DNA of 64,000 nucleotides from an uncultured Bacteroidales bacterium (GCA_902801485.1 CADCIP010000003.1:92332-156331), one strand, 5' to 3'. Shown: positions 16,636 through 25,237, counted from the stretch's first letter. The notes: generated from the sequence alone by a model not told the origin. Numbers and translations are program-made.

Positions 16636-17778
16636 ATGATTGAGCGTAAACTACAAATTATCAACGAGTTGGATGGAAGTATCTTCCTATTCGGTGCTCG
16701 ACAGACGGGAAAATCAACAATTCTTCGTCAGCAATTCCCCAAAGCCCTCTATATCGATTTACTTGATACTGAGATGAAATCTCGTTTTAGTCGTCGCCCT
16801 GTACTCTTGTACGAAATGCTGAAGGACAAGCCTGAGAATACATTGGTTATTATAGATGAGATACCAGAGGTGCCGGAACTGCTGAATGAGGTACATCGGC
16901 TGATTGTAGAATGTCGGTTGCTGTTCATTCTTTGTGGCTCAAGTGCTCGCAAGCTAAAGCGTAGGGGTAAGAATACATTGGGGGGTAGAGCCCTACCTGT
17001 TTATCTTTACCCGTTTGTTAGTGCTGAGGTTGGTGACCTCGATATTGACCGTGCTGTTAATTATGGTATGCTCCCACCTCACTATCTTGCCAAGAATCCC
17101 TCAAGGATGCTGTCGGCTTACATTCAGGTATATCTAAAGGAGGAAATCAAGGAGGAAGCCCTTGTCCGCAATCTGGATTCTTTTCAGCGATTCCTGGAAG
17201 TGGCAGCCTTGACAGATGGCGAAATGATTAATAACAACAATATTGCCCAGGATTGCGGAGTGAGTGCCACCACCGTCAGTTCTTACTTCGATATTCTCGA
17301 AGATACGCTGATAGGCTATCGTATTCCAGCCTTCCGAAAAGTTATGAAACGCAGGCTTGTTCAGGCTCCCCGATTTTATTACTTCGACGTGGGTGTTTCC
17401 AATCATCTGCTTCACAGGAAAGATATGGTCAGGGGAACCGACGAATACGGACACGCCTTCGAGCATCTGGTCATTCAGGAACTCTATGCCTATCTGCACT
17501 ACAGCCATTCCGAGGAGCAACTGAGTTATTGGCGCACCTATACGGGAATTGAGGTAGATGCCGTAATAGGAGACGCGCGTGTGGCTATAGAGATAAAATC
17601 TGTTGAGGAGGTTAAGAAAAAACATCTGAAAGGCCTGAAAGCCTTTGGAGAGGAATATCCTCAGAGTCGCAGAATCATAGTCTCATTAGACAGAATCAAT
17701 CGCAGGATAGAGAATATAGAGTATATCTACATAAAGGACTTCCTCGCCCAACTTTGGCGTTCTGAGATTTATTCCTGA
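16636..17778 (+). CDS. AAA ATPase with C-terminal DUF4143 domain
   Basis: This belongs to the large prokaryotic AAA_14/DUF4143 family. It has Walker A GARQTGKST near residue 20, Walker B LVIIDEIP near 71, sensor-like LLFILCGSSARKLKR near 96, a winged-helix-like segment (NNIAQDCGVSATTVSSYFDIL) and a C-terminal nuclease-like fold (IEVDAVIG, VAIEIKS). Members are widespread and accessory, often variable between strains; their function is not established. Compared with homologues of about 380-400 residues it is complete. Its 3' end overlaps the convergent lipoprotein gene by 10 bases. Confidence 0.9.
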   Translation: MIERKLQIINELDGSIFLFGARQTGKSTILRQQFPKALYIDLLDTEMKSRFSRRPVLLYEMLKDKPENTLVIIDEIPEVPELLNEVHRLIVECRLLFILCGSSARKLKRRGKNTLGGRALPVYLYPFVSAEVGDLDIDRAVNYGMLPPHYLAKNPSRMLSAYIQVYLKEEIKEEALVRNLDSFQRFLEVAALTDGEMINNNNIAQDCGVSATTVSSYFDILEDTLIGYRIPAFRKVMKRRLVQAPRFYYFDVGVSNHLLHRKDMVRGTDEYGHAFEHLVIQELYAYLHYSHSEEQLSYWRTYTGIEVDAVIGDARVAIEIKSVEEVKKKHLKGLKAFGEEYPQSRRIIVSLDRINRRIENIEYIYIKDFLAQLWRSEIYS

Positions 17779-18551
17779 AGTTTGGTTACAGGGCGAATGC
17801 TCATGCCATAGCAGAGTTCCGCCATAGAAACTACAGGAAATCTCATTCGCTGGTAACCAGTATTGAAACCTACCACAGTAGCTAAATGCATCTCCTTACC
17901 CACGCCAGATAGTGTTACTGTCCAGTAGTGGCCATCGTATCTGACACTATCGCCCTCGTTCAGGAATGTCTTAGGTGCTTCCTTTCCGTAATACATGCCA
18001 CAGGCGGGTAGGAAGATACTCTTACCGTTCTTCTTGCTGGTAACCAGAAAGCCTTTCTTCTGTTGCGTCCAATGGCAGAGAGTTGTGTCGCAGAGTTCGT
18101 TCCATTGCTCCTGCGTAGGTGTCGACCATTCCTTTCCCCAGTTTACTGTGGCCGCATCATCCTGTGGCAGCAGGTTCTTGGTTTCGGTTTCCAAGGAATA
18201 ACGGCCTGTCAGACGATGGTAAGTCTCCTTTCTGGTTTCCTCGCGATTGTTCGAGATTACCTGCACATCCTTTGTTACAGAATCACTGGGCAGGGTGTAG
18301 GTGCTCCAACTGTAATCGGATTTAGGTTTTGTCTCGCCCCAGGCATAGAAGTTACCGTACTCCTCAGCACTCTTAGCCCCTACGTTGCATGTGGCCCAAA
18401 CCGTCTTGCTGGGCAGGCCCAAATCGACGTATTCATGCTCCATGCGCGGTGATGTGCAAGATGTGCCGACAAGCATCCAAGCCGCCAGCCCCAGCAACAG
18501 TGTACCCAAACCTAACTTTCTTCTTACAGAACCAATACCATGCATTTCCAT
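17769..18551 (-). CDS. Lipoprotein with a Fibrobacter-major-paralogue-like (FISUMP) domain
   Basis: A lipobox (LVGTSC) ends the leader. The body begins EYVDLGLPSKTVWATCNVGA and continues with the repeated GNFYAWGETKP and WSTPTQEQWNELC motifs of the 'major paralogous domain' proteins common in Fibrobacter and Prevotella, ending in MSIRPV. These are secreted or surface proteins of unknown role. The ATG at 18551 is preferred over a GTG at 18581 because the -7 box at 18583-18591 would place the transcript start between them. The stop overlaps the end of the convergent ATPase gene. Confidence 0.8.
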   Translation of the reverse strand: MEMHGIGSVRRKLGLGTLLLGLAAWMLVGTSCTSPRMEHEYVDLGLPSKTVWATCNVGAKSAEEYGNFYAWGETKPKSDYSWSTYTLPSDSVTKDVQVISNNREETRKETYHRLTGRYSLETETKNLLPQDDAATVNWGKEWSTPTQEQWNELCDTTLCHWTQQKKGFLVTSKKNGKSIFLPACGMYYGKEAPKTFLNEGDSVRYDGHYWTVTLSGVGKEMHLATVVGFNTGYQRMRFPVVSMAELCYGMSIRPVTKLQE

Positions 18552-18582
18552 ATTTATTGTTTGCGTTTTATGATTTTCCACC

Positions 18583-18591
18583 CCAAATATA
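18583..18591 (-). promoter_or_regulatory. -7 promoter box for the FISUMP-like lipoprotein
   Basis: TATATTTGG on the minus strand; it decides the start codon at 18551. Confidence 0.6.
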
Positions 18592-18710
18592 CTACTTTCT
18601 TGTTACTTGAAGCAAGCAATCCGCCGATTATTTGCACCCCCCCATGCATTTTAACATTCATTTGTAGAAAATGAGGAGGAAACAACTCCCCGCAACTCAA
18701 ATAAAAGATA

Positions 18711-18719
18711 TATCTTTGC
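18711..18719 (+). promoter_or_regulatory. -7 promoter box for the four-helix-bundle/zinc-finger gene
   Basis: TATCTTTGC lies 74 bases before the ATG. Between promoter and gene lies the left repeat array with its 18-bp palindrome, so the array would be transcribed as 5' leader. Confidence 0.65.
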
Positions 18720-18739
18720 ACTCGCAAATTAAAAATACT

Positions 18740-18773
18740 CGTTATACCGTTATACCGTTATGACGTCATAACG
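18740..18773. repeat. Left flanking array with 18-bp perfect palindrome
   Basis: Tandem CGTTATAC words end in CGTTATGACGTCATAACG at 18756-18773, a perfect 18-bp palindrome. A copy with one mismatch lies on the far side of the gene at 19642-19659. Confidence 0.75.
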
Positions 18774-18792
18774 AAAAAAAGAATAAAGAACA

Positions 18793-19533
18793 ATGGAAAT
18801 AAAACGATTCGGATATTTCTGGCTGGACACTTGGGTGATGGCTAATGTGATTCAACTGGCGACACAGGATTTCTGCACTCGCTTCCTGAACCATACCAAT
18901 GACCCTTGTGGGCGTCAGTTCGACCAGATGACGCAGGCAGCACGTTCGGCACCAGCAAACATCGCAGAGGGCAATTCGCGCCACTCCACATCTAAGGAGA
19001 CAGAGATGAAGCTGACGGATGTGGCCCGTGCAACGCTCTCAGAACTGGCGAATGATTATCTGAATTGGTTGCTCCGGCACGAGCAGGCTCCTTGGTCTAT
19101 ACATTCTTCAGAGTATGCGCAGGTATCGAGGATACCATTGGAAAAGCCTTGTTACGAGGAAGATGTGCAGCACCAGAGCAGCCTGCATATCCTGAAGCAG
19201 AAGCATCGCTTTGACACTTGGTTGCAGCAGGATGATTCCATCATCGTTGCCAACTGCATTCTGGTGCTTTGCAACCGTCTGATCATGATGATTAGCCGTC
19301 AGTTAGAGAACCAGCTGGCAACATTCCGTGTGGAGGGCGGATTCACGGAAGCCCTGACAGCAGAACGACTGGCCCATCGCACAGAGAAGAGCCGCCAAGC
19401 CGATGCACCGCTCTGCCCCATCTGTGGCAAGCCCATGATAAAGCGTATGGCCAAGAAAGGCATCAATTCAGGCAAAGAGTTCTGGAGCTGCAGCAACTAT
19501 CCCGAATGCAACGGCACAAGGAAAATCCAATAA
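18793..19533 (+). CDS. Four-helix-bundle (S23/Avd-like) protein fused to a topoisomerase-type C4 zinc finger
   Basis: The N-terminal 200 residues carry the signature of S23-type four-helix bundles (QMTQAARSAPANIAEGNSR near residues 47-65; compare QLRRSVMSVPINIAEGFGR in the 41.6-kb gene). The C-terminal 40 residues are a C4 zinc ribbon as in topoisomerase I tails (CPICGKPM, then FWSCSNYPECNGTRKI). Proteins of this layout are annotated as four-helix-bundle suffix-domain proteins; their role is unknown, but a nucleic-acid-binding function is likely. The gene is bracketed by CGTTATAC-type arrays and a pair of 18-bp palindromes, which makes a 0.9-kb unit resembling a small mobile or repeat-borne cassette. 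Confidence 0.85.
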   Translation: MEIKRFGYFWLDTWVMANVIQLATQDFCTRFLNHTNDPCGRQFDQMTQAARSAPANIAEGNSRHSTSKETEMKLTDVARATLSELANDYLNWLLRHEQAPWSIHSSEYAQVSRIPLEKPCYEEDVQHQSSLHILKQKHRFDTWLQQDDSIIVANCILVLCNRLIMMISRQLENQLATFRVEGGFTEALTAERLAHRTEKSRQADAPLCPICGKPMIKRMAKKGINSGKEFWSCSNYPECNGTRKIQ

Positions 19534-19662
19534 AACGCCGTCATATAGAATCGTTATAACGTTATACCGTAATACCGTCATAACGAAGCCACCATCGAAA
19601 TAACGATATAACGAAGCCATATCGCCGTTATAACGATATAACGTTATGACGTGATAACGACC
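19534..19662. repeat. Right flanking array with palindromes
   Basis: A dense array of CGTTATAAC, ATACCGT and ATAACGA words includes CGTTATAACG palindromes and CGTTATGACGTGATAACG at 19642-19659, a one-base variant of the left palindrome. Confidence 0.75.
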
Positions 19663-19702
19663 TTTCAAATTTTAACTGTGAATTGTGAAACTGTGAAAAT
19701 AA

Positions 19703-19728
19703 AGGCCCAGAGATTTTTCCCTGAGCCT
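19703..19728 (-). terminator. Hairpin terminator after the DUF3987 gene
   Basis: AGGCCCAG and CTGAGCCT pair with one mismatch; on the minus strand the stem is followed by TTTATTTTC. Confidence 0.55.
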
Positions 19729-19743
19729 TTTCTGTTTAAGAGG

Positions 19744-22023
19744 TTACGCTGCCTTTTTCTGATGCATGGATAGGAACTGCGGACTTTTTGTATATTGGCC
19801 GGTGGCAGGGTCAAAGATGCAGTACCCTCGCTGAACCCATTTGCGGAGCTGGGCAGAACCATCGGCTTTCATGCCTTGGGCACGACGGACGGTGTTCAGG
19901 TCGTCAAGGGTGAAGCTGTCCTGCAGGCACTCCATCAGGTTGCGACGGCCGGGCACCATCACTGCCTTGTCCAGATCCATTGCACGGCGCATCTTCTCAC
20001 CGAATATCCACATCTTGCACCACATGTCATAGTGATAAGACCAGCGGACGAAGTTCTCAATCTCCTTGCTCCATTTCTGTCCGTTGAGGATATAGAGCAC
20101 CATTCCTCGCTTGAAGGCCGAGAGGGTGGCACGATAGGAGAGTTCGCGGTAGGTGTCGTCATCGGCAAGTGCGGAGTACTGGCGGTTCTCCTCTATCATT
20201 TCTGCCACCAGCTGATTGGCTTTCTTACATTCGATAAGGCTCTTGGCATTGTTGAGCAAAGCCACAAACTCCTGCACCTGCTGCTGGTACTTCTCATCGT
20301 ACTGGCCATAGACGGGCATGCGGTCATCATCTGTGTAGATGGTGCAGAAAGTCATACGCGAGAGTGTTCCGTCCAACATAGAGTCGGCAAAGAAGCGGCG
20401 GCACTTACCTGGTGTGGTAGAAGCATTCCAGTTCCAGCGGACTTCCACCGATTCCGACACCGACTTGGTTCCTACACGCTCCTGACCGTAGTCGCCACAA
20501 TCGTATGCAAGACGCAGAATCTCTGTTACGTTGTTGCCCTTGCCGTTGGTCTTCAGCTGGTTCAGCATACCTATTTCATCCATACGCGTGTATAGGAATT
20601 TACCTTGTGCATCGGCCATCAGCTGGACAAAGGCAGCTGGTGTCATATCCGATTTCACCCACTGAATGGCTATGCCCTTGGGACGCTCTGGCTTCTGCTG
20701 GTCGGCAGCGCAGGCATCATACTGCTCCTTATACTCCTGCATCAGTTTGCGGTTCTTGGTGTCGCTCTCCTTAATGTCGGCCATGATGGCATTGATAGGC
20801 TCGTTGACACAAGACTTGCCGCTCGACATCTCTGCCACCAGTACGTTCATAAACGTGGGCTCAACCTTTGCATTGTCGTTGTAGCGGAACTTCACACCTT
20901 TGCAGTGAACGCCCAAGGCAGGGAATACACCCATGGCTACTGAGGGGCGCAGATGCTCGGGTACGTTCTTGGTGATGAGTCGCATGAACTTGGTAAGGCG
21001 CTGAGGCATCTTTGGAGGCTGGGCGGCATTCACGCCGTTGGCCTCGATAATCTCCTCCAGCTGCTGCTGCTTACGAGCTTGCTCCAAGGCACGGTTCACC
21101 AATTCGGGCACCGTCTTTGTCTGTGGGCGATTGCAGGCAGAGCGGACCGTACTCAGAAACTTCTGCTCCTCCTCGCCATAGCGTGGCAGAATCTGGGCAA
21201 TCCATTGTGGGTCGTCGTTGCAGACATAGCGCATGTTGCAGGCCATGGCAAAGATGAAGTTGTTACGTGCACCCTGGGCAGGAACACCACCCAGCTGGTC
21301 CTCTACGGCCTTGATAATCTGTGGATAGCTGATGCCGTTGAAGTTGTCCTCGTAATCTGCCGGTGCTGGCAGCAGTAAGGGCGCAGAAACTGCACTGTCC
21401 TTTGTCCCCATTGTCACAGGATTCTCAGGTACCTCCACCTCACGCGCTGCAAAGAGCTTCTCCTCGTTGTAGTAAAGCACATAGTCACGACATACTCCGA
21501 ACGAGCAGCGGGCCATATCTTTCACACAGCCGTCATAGGTCTTGTCTCCCAACTGGTCGGCCATCCATCGCTGAGCCTCGGCAAGCGACATACCCTTGGG
21601 CATCTCGAAGACCAGACGAACGCCCTCGTAGCTGGGCGAGATGTGTGCGAGGCAGATACCCAGCTCTTCCTCACGTCCCGCTACCTTATTTATATAGTAG
21701 GCGCGAGGGTCTTCCGTCAGTTCGTCTACATCGTAGATAGAGAGTCCGCTGGGGATAGCCGACTGGTTATGGCGGTAGCCGTCCGAGAAGGTGGCGTGGA
21801 AGCAGAAAACGGGCAGGTTGTCTTCCTTGAGGGTTGTCTTTACCTTCTTGAATGCTACGCGCGTAAGCTTGCCTTCCTTCACCTCCTTCAGGCGGTTGGC
21901 TATCTCGCGGCATGTGTTAATTACTCGCTGGTTGTCGAACGCAGCGTTCAGCATCTCGGGTGTGCAAGGTTGCATCTTGCCAGGAGTCATGATTGACTCG
22001 GAAAAAGAAAAAGTCGTTGTCAT
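19744..22023 (-). CDS. BT4734/BF3469-type protein: VirE_N domain plus DUF3987 primase/helicase-like domain
   Basis: Residues about 50-195 match the VirE N-terminal (BT4734) domain, probably a primase-polymerase-like fold (GLSIYDVDELTEDPRAYYINK; LGICLAHISPSYEGVRLVFE). Residues about 220-320 form a PriCT-like helical region, and the C-terminal half is DUF3987 with a Walker-A-like motif (AEMSSGKSC). Such proteins are typical of Bacteroidetes mobile elements and prophage remnants and are thought to act in DNA replication; neither activity is demonstrated. The linker at residues 203-214 (VTMGTKDSAVSA) is encoded by one arm of a 35-bp inverted repeat whose other arm lies in the HIRAN gene promoter. 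No integrase or relaxase is nearby. Confidence 0.85.
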   Translation of the reverse strand: MTTTFSFSESIMTPGKMQPCTPEMLNAAFDNQRVINTCREIANRLKEVKEGKLTRVAFKKVKTTLKEDNLPVFCFHATFSDGYRHNQSAIPSGLSIYDVDELTEDPRAYYINKVAGREEELGICLAHISPSYEGVRLVFEMPKGMSLAEAQRWMADQLGDKTYDGCVKDMARCSFGVCRDYVLYYNEEKLFAAREVEVPENPVTMGTKDSAVSAPLLLPAPADYEDNFNGISYPQIIKAVEDQLGGVPAQGARNNFIFAMACNMRYVCNDDPQWIAQILPRYGEEEQKFLSTVRSACNRPQTKTVPELVNRALEQARKQQQLEEIIEANGVNAAQPPKMPQRLTKFMRLITKNVPEHLRPSVAMGVFPALGVHCKGVKFRYNDNAKVEPTFMNVLVAEMSSGKSCVNEPINAIMADIKESDTKNRKLMQEYKEQYDACAADQQKPERPKGIAIQWVKSDMTPAAFVQLMADAQGKFLYTRMDEIGMLNQLKTNGKGNNVTEILRLAYDCGDYGQERVGTKSVSESVEVRWNWNASTTPGKCRRFFADSMLDGTLSRMTFCTIYTDDDRMPVYGQYDEKYQQQVQEFVALLNNAKSLIECKKANQLVAEMIEENRQYSALADDDTYRELSYRATLSAFKRGMVLYILNGQKWSKEIENFVRWSYHYDMWCKMWIFGEKMRRAMDLDKAVMVPGRRNLMECLQDSFTLDDLNTVRRAQGMKADGSAQLRKWVQRGYCIFDPATGQYTKSPQFLSMHQKKAA
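21383..21417. repeat. Left arm of a 35-bp dispersed inverted repeat
   Basis: This arm matches the reverse complement of 23457-23491 at 33 of 35 positions, with shared core CTGCACTGTCCTTTGTCCC and ATTGTCAC at its right end. It is inside the DUF3987 coding region. Confidence 0.85.
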
Positions 22024-22081
22024 AATAAAAACAGTTTTAATTTAACATAATATTTTCGGTTGTCTTTGCGCATTGACGGGT

Positions 22082-22090
22082 GCAAAGGTA
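22082..22090 (-). promoter_or_regulatory. -7 promoter box for the DUF3987 gene
   Basis: TACCTTTGC on the minus strand, 59 bases before the ATG at 22023. Confidence 0.7.
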
Positions 22091-22109
22091 TAGCAAGAAA
22101 AACACAAAA

Positions 22110-22149
22110 ATCCCCTATATAGGCCCTATGAAAGACCTATATAGGGGAT
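22110..22149 (-). terminator. 14-bp perfect hairpin with T-run after the HIRAN gene
   Basis: ATCCCCTATATAGG (22110-22123) and CCTATATAGGGGAT (22136-22149) are perfectly complementary. On the minus strand the stem is followed by TTTTTGTGTTTTT, so it should terminate the HIRAN transcript just before the DUF3987 promoter. Confidence 0.8.
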
Positions 22150-22176
22150 GCCCCTACTGATAATCAGTGTGTTACG

Positions 22177-23430
22177 CTATTTCCTGAAGATGCTGTCTAT
22201 CACATCGAATCTGGAAGGTGAGTTTTCTTTTTCCTGATACGCCCATTTCTCTTGTGCCAGATTCTTTATGCCCCATAGCTGTTCGAAAGGTTTCCAGCAG
22301 GCTTTCAGTTTCAGTTTCAGGGCGAAATTGTCGGCTATATACATGGCTTGCTGGCGTGTTGTGCCGGGTAGGAGCTGGTATCTGTTGTCAACAAACCCTT
22401 CACTCACCAGCCTTTGCCAGTACACCTGCATGTTCTCGGAAAATATTTTGTGGCCTGTTTTTGGGAGAATGGCTGTTTTGCTCATGCTATGTATCTGCTC
22501 TATGGCATCACGCTTGCCTTCGCGGCCCCAGCGTCCTATCTCTACCCTGCCTTTCAGAATCATCAGGATAATGCCGGAGAGCAGCTGGTTCAGATACTTG
22601 CGCGGCACATGCTTGTAATAGACCTCGCGCAGGAAGTCCACAGGGTCGGAGAGGAACTTGTCGTAAAGCTGATAGGGGAAGGCGCTGAGCTGGGATTTCA
22701 GCTCGTCCAGCCGGTTGTCATACGTGTAATGGCTCTCCTGCAGGCCCTTGCTGAGCAGCTCCAGCGGTATGTCTATAAAGAGGTAACGGGCCACCTGGTC
22801 GCGATTGTCGTGCGTCATGAGCATACCTTTCTGCTGGCGCAGTTTGTCGGCCACCTCCTGCCATTCGGGTTCACAGCGCTGGGCAAGCAGACGTTCTATC
22901 CTATAGCGCATACGAGTCATTTCACGACTCATATCGTAGAGATTCGAAGTCAATAATTCTGTAATCAACGGGCGCAAATATGCGCTCGTCTCCTCCGACT
23001 CCAGGGCATCTGTCAGGTCGGCAGTAAGGTCGCCCAACTGCTCCATCTTTCTTGGCATCAGCGGAAGACCATCGTAATGCCAGCCCTCATAGACGCTGTC
23101 ATTGAAAGGTTCGTAATCCCAGTCAACCTTTTCCACCTCCGCCTCCACTTTCAGCACTGGCGGCTCCGTATTGCTTTCTACCACCACGCCACGCAGACGA
23201 TTCAGCCCCGAGCCCTTCAAAGCCTGATATACCACGTCCAGATCAGTAACGGCCACATAGCCTATATGCAGGCGCCCCTCGCGTGCCCTGACGGCATAGG
23301 GGTCCTTTACATTCTCAGGTTGAGGCTGTAGCACCAGTTGCTTGCCAACGGCCGCAGCGGCATATTCTTTCCAATTATCACGTACATCCCAGTGGTATAG
23401 GCCAACCACATCAAACCTTATCTTTTCCAT
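22177..23430 (-). CDS. HIRAN-domain protein of unknown function
   Basis: Residues 1-100 fit a HIRAN domain (FDVVGLYHWDVRDNW, then a QPEN...PYAVRA turn and LHIGYVAVTD), a module that binds single-stranded 3' DNA ends in fork-remodelling enzymes. The remaining 310 residues are helical and unfamiliar to me; they hold no visible helicase or nuclease motif. The ATG at 23430 is chosen because a perfect -7 box (23438-23446) lies inside the longer alternative frame, leaving almost no leader. The gene runs in the same direction as the DUF3987 gene but is separated from it by a strong terminator. Together with the DUF3987 and zinc-finger genes it suggests a DNA-processing neighbourhood. Confidence 0.75.
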   Translation of the reverse strand: MEKIRFDVVGLYHWDVRDNWKEYAAAAVGKQLVLQPQPENVKDPYAVRAREGRLHIGYVAVTDLDVVYQALKGSGLNRLRGVVVESNTEPPVLKVEAEVEKVDWDYEPFNDSVYEGWHYDGLPLMPRKMEQLGDLTADLTDALESEETSAYLRPLITELLTSNLYDMSREMTRMRYRIERLLAQRCEPEWQEVADKLRQQKGMLMTHDNRDQVARYLFIDIPLELLSKGLQESHYTYDNRLDELKSQLSAFPYQLYDKFLSDPVDFLREVYYKHVPRKYLNQLLSGIILMILKGRVEIGRWGREGKRDAIEQIHSMSKTAILPKTGHKIFSENMQVYWQRLVSEGFVDNRYQLLPGTTRQQAMYIADNFALKLKLKACWKPFEQLWGIKNLAQEKWAYQEKENSPSRFDVIDSIFRK

Positions 23431-23437
23431 ACGAAAT

Positions 23438-23446
23438 GCAAAGATA
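23438..23446 (-). promoter_or_regulatory. -7 promoter box for the HIRAN gene
   Basis: TATCTTTGC on the minus strand, ending eight bases before the ATG; it sets the start at 23430 and implies a leaderless or near-leaderless mRNA. Confidence 0.65.
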
Positions 23447-23456
23447 CAACAACTTT

Positions 23457-23491
23457 GTGACAATTGGGACAAAGGACAGTGCAGTTTTTGC
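23457..23491. repeat. Right arm of the 35-bp dispersed inverted repeat
   Basis: This arm overlaps the upstream part of the HIRAN promoter. A TTTG in it (minus strand) could act as a -33 element, though at 23 bases the spacing is long. The other arm is at 21383-21417. Confidence 0.85.
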
Positions 23492-24002
23492 ACGCTTCCC
23501 CAAAAAATGTGCTCACATGTAAATGTTGTTATATATAATAATGTATATATGTAATAATAATAATATTAATAAAATCTTAATAATATTCAATAATCATTAT
23601 ACTCAATACATTACTCTCTCTTTCTCTCTTGCCGATAACAGAAAAGTACGCAAAAACAGGCTGTCCAATTGTCACAATTGTCACAGCCTGTTTTCCTTGT
23701 CAATATTTTTCCTCTGCCCCCCTACCCTCGTAAAATATGCTGCCTCGCTGCTATTAATAGAAACAATTGCTACTATACTAGGGCGCAAAAATTCCCTAGT
23801 GTGGGAGTAAATTTTCTCTCGTAGGGAGATTGTGGGGGACTTGTGAGGCGGTCTTTCGATGTAAAGAATTTTCCTTTTCCTTGACCGGTGTCCCACCATT
23901 CGAGGACGTATAGCCAGTAAAATCTTTAGCGGCCCACATGAATACATACCTATAGATGGTGTTAAAATGAAAGCCCAGCAACTATGCGATATAATTACTA
24001 AT
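23492..24002. other. Gene-free spacer with hairpins
   Basis: The spacer is an AT-rich run (23523-23600), the 12-bp hairpin at 23653-23694, and a second hairpin at 23778-23801 (ACTAGGG/CCCTAGT) followed by a motif shared with 63919-63939. No credible coding sequence is seen. Confidence 0.5.
23653..23694 (+). terminator. 12-bp perfect hairpin carrying an ATTGTCACAATTG loop
   Basis: AAAACAGGCTGT (23653-23664) and ACAGCCTGTTTT (23683-23694) pair perfectly. The loop repeats the ATTGTCACA core of the 35-bp inverted repeat. A terminator or a structured element without an upstream gene are both possible. Confidence 0.5.
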
Positions 24003-24010
24003 TATCTTTG
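24003..24010 (+). promoter_or_regulatory. -7 promoter box for the S41 protease gene
   Basis: TATCTTTG, 43 bases before the ATG. Confidence 0.6.
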
Positions 24011-24052
24011 GCACAGGAAACCCAAAGTAAGGTATTAGATTAGATCAATAAA

Positions 24053-25201
24053 ATGAAAAAAACAATCATCATCGTTTTAGTTGTCCTCTTTGCAGGATGG
24101 CACACAACACAGGCTCAGGACTTGAGTATGTATCATCTCCTTAACGATTCTGCTTACCAAACGGTAGAAGAGTACCAAACCGGCAACAAGTTTCAGAAGG
24201 ACGCCATACTGTTTATGGATATGGTTGCTGAAACACATCCCTATTATGTGAAGGCTGATAGACGTGAGGAATGGTTTGGAAAGAAGAAAGGACTTCTGGA
24301 AAGATGCAAGGACTTTCAGACGGACGAGGAATTTATAGATGCCTTGATTGATGTTCTGGGGCCACTACATGATAAGCATACTGACATTTGGACATTAAAA
24401 CGCTTGAGTGAACGGAAAACAGAAGCGCTAATGAAGATGAACCCTCAGGAAATGAAAGCTCGTGCTGACAGGGCACATATTATGCGTCCTCATACATCAT
24501 GGTATGACACTCAGTACTTCCCTGAGCAAGGCATTTGTTACCTTCAGTTTAACAAATGTTCCAATGCCTCGAATTATCCCTTCCCAAAATTCCTTGACGA
24601 CATGTTTGCTGAGATGGAGAAGGCTGATATGAAAACGCTGGTTGTAGATGTACAGTACAATCCTGGTGGTAACGATGGACTTTGTTTTGAATTACTTCAA
24701 CGCCTTTACCCTTTTCGGGAGATGAAGATGATGACGGCCTATATGCGCTTTTCAGACCTTGCAGCAATCATGGATCCAAGTATCTCCCAGATGAAAAAGA
24801 AATGGGAAGACGAAGGACACAAGGATGAACTCTACAAGCTGCCAACTGGTCAGTTGCCTGCAGATTATCAGCAACCGAAGATATTTGACGGGAAGGTAGT
24901 GTTTGTTCAGGGAGAAACGACATATAGTAGTGCAGGCACTCTCTTAGTCCATGCTCGCGACAACCACATTGGTACCATCATTGGCACCATTTCAACCTAT
25001 TCGCCTTCGCATTATGGCAACATAGCGCTATATCGCTTTCCTAACACGAACGCTTACGGGACGATTTCTACACGTTATTTTATACGTCCGGATGTTGAGC
25101 ATGAGAATGAAAAAGTGTTGGAGCCAGACGTTATAATCGACTTATATGACAAGGATGCTGCTTGGCAATACATTGTTGACAATTATGGGAAGAAGGAGTA
25201 A
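24053..25201 (+). CDS. Exported S41-family peptidase-like protein
   Basis: A signal peptide (IIIVLVVLFAGWHTTQAQ) precedes a helical region and an S41 (C-terminal processing peptidase) domain. The strand LVVDVQYNPGGNDG near residue 200 and the nucleophile motif TTYSSAG near residue 290 are the family landmarks. The catalytic lysine normally four turns later is not obvious (LLVHARDNHIGTIIG), so activity is uncertain. No PDZ domain is seen. The gene is followed 36 bases later by the TonB-C protein gene and probably shares its transcript. Confidence 0.8.
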   Translation: MKKTIIIVLVVLFAGWHTTQAQDLSMYHLLNDSAYQTVEEYQTGNKFQKDAILFMDMVAETHPYYVKADRREEWFGKKKGLLERCKDFQTDEEFIDALIDVLGPLHDKHTDIWTLKRLSERKTEALMKMNPQEMKARADRAHIMRPHTSWYDTQYFPEQGICYLQFNKCSNASNYPFPKFLDDMFAEMEKADMKTLVVDVQYNPGGNDGLCFELLQRLYPFREMKMMTAYMRFSDLAAIMDPSISQMKKKWEDEGHKDELYKLPTGQLPADYQQPKIFDGKVVFVQGETTYSSAGTLLVHARDNHIGTIIGTISTYSPSHYGNIALYRFPNTNAYGTISTRYFIRPDVEHENEKVLEPDVIIDLYDKDAAWQYIVDNYGKKE

Positions 25202-25237
25202 CATAAACCAGAAACCAACTAATAATAAGATATAACG

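Noticed and set aside
18579-18581. GTG as start of the FISUMP-like lipoprotein
   Set aside because: It touches the -7 promoter box; the ATG at 18551 gives a normal lipoprotein leader.
23523-23810. 95-codon frame in the AT-rich spacer
   Set aside because: Low-complexity Asn/Ile-rich translation across a hairpin; not credible as a protein.
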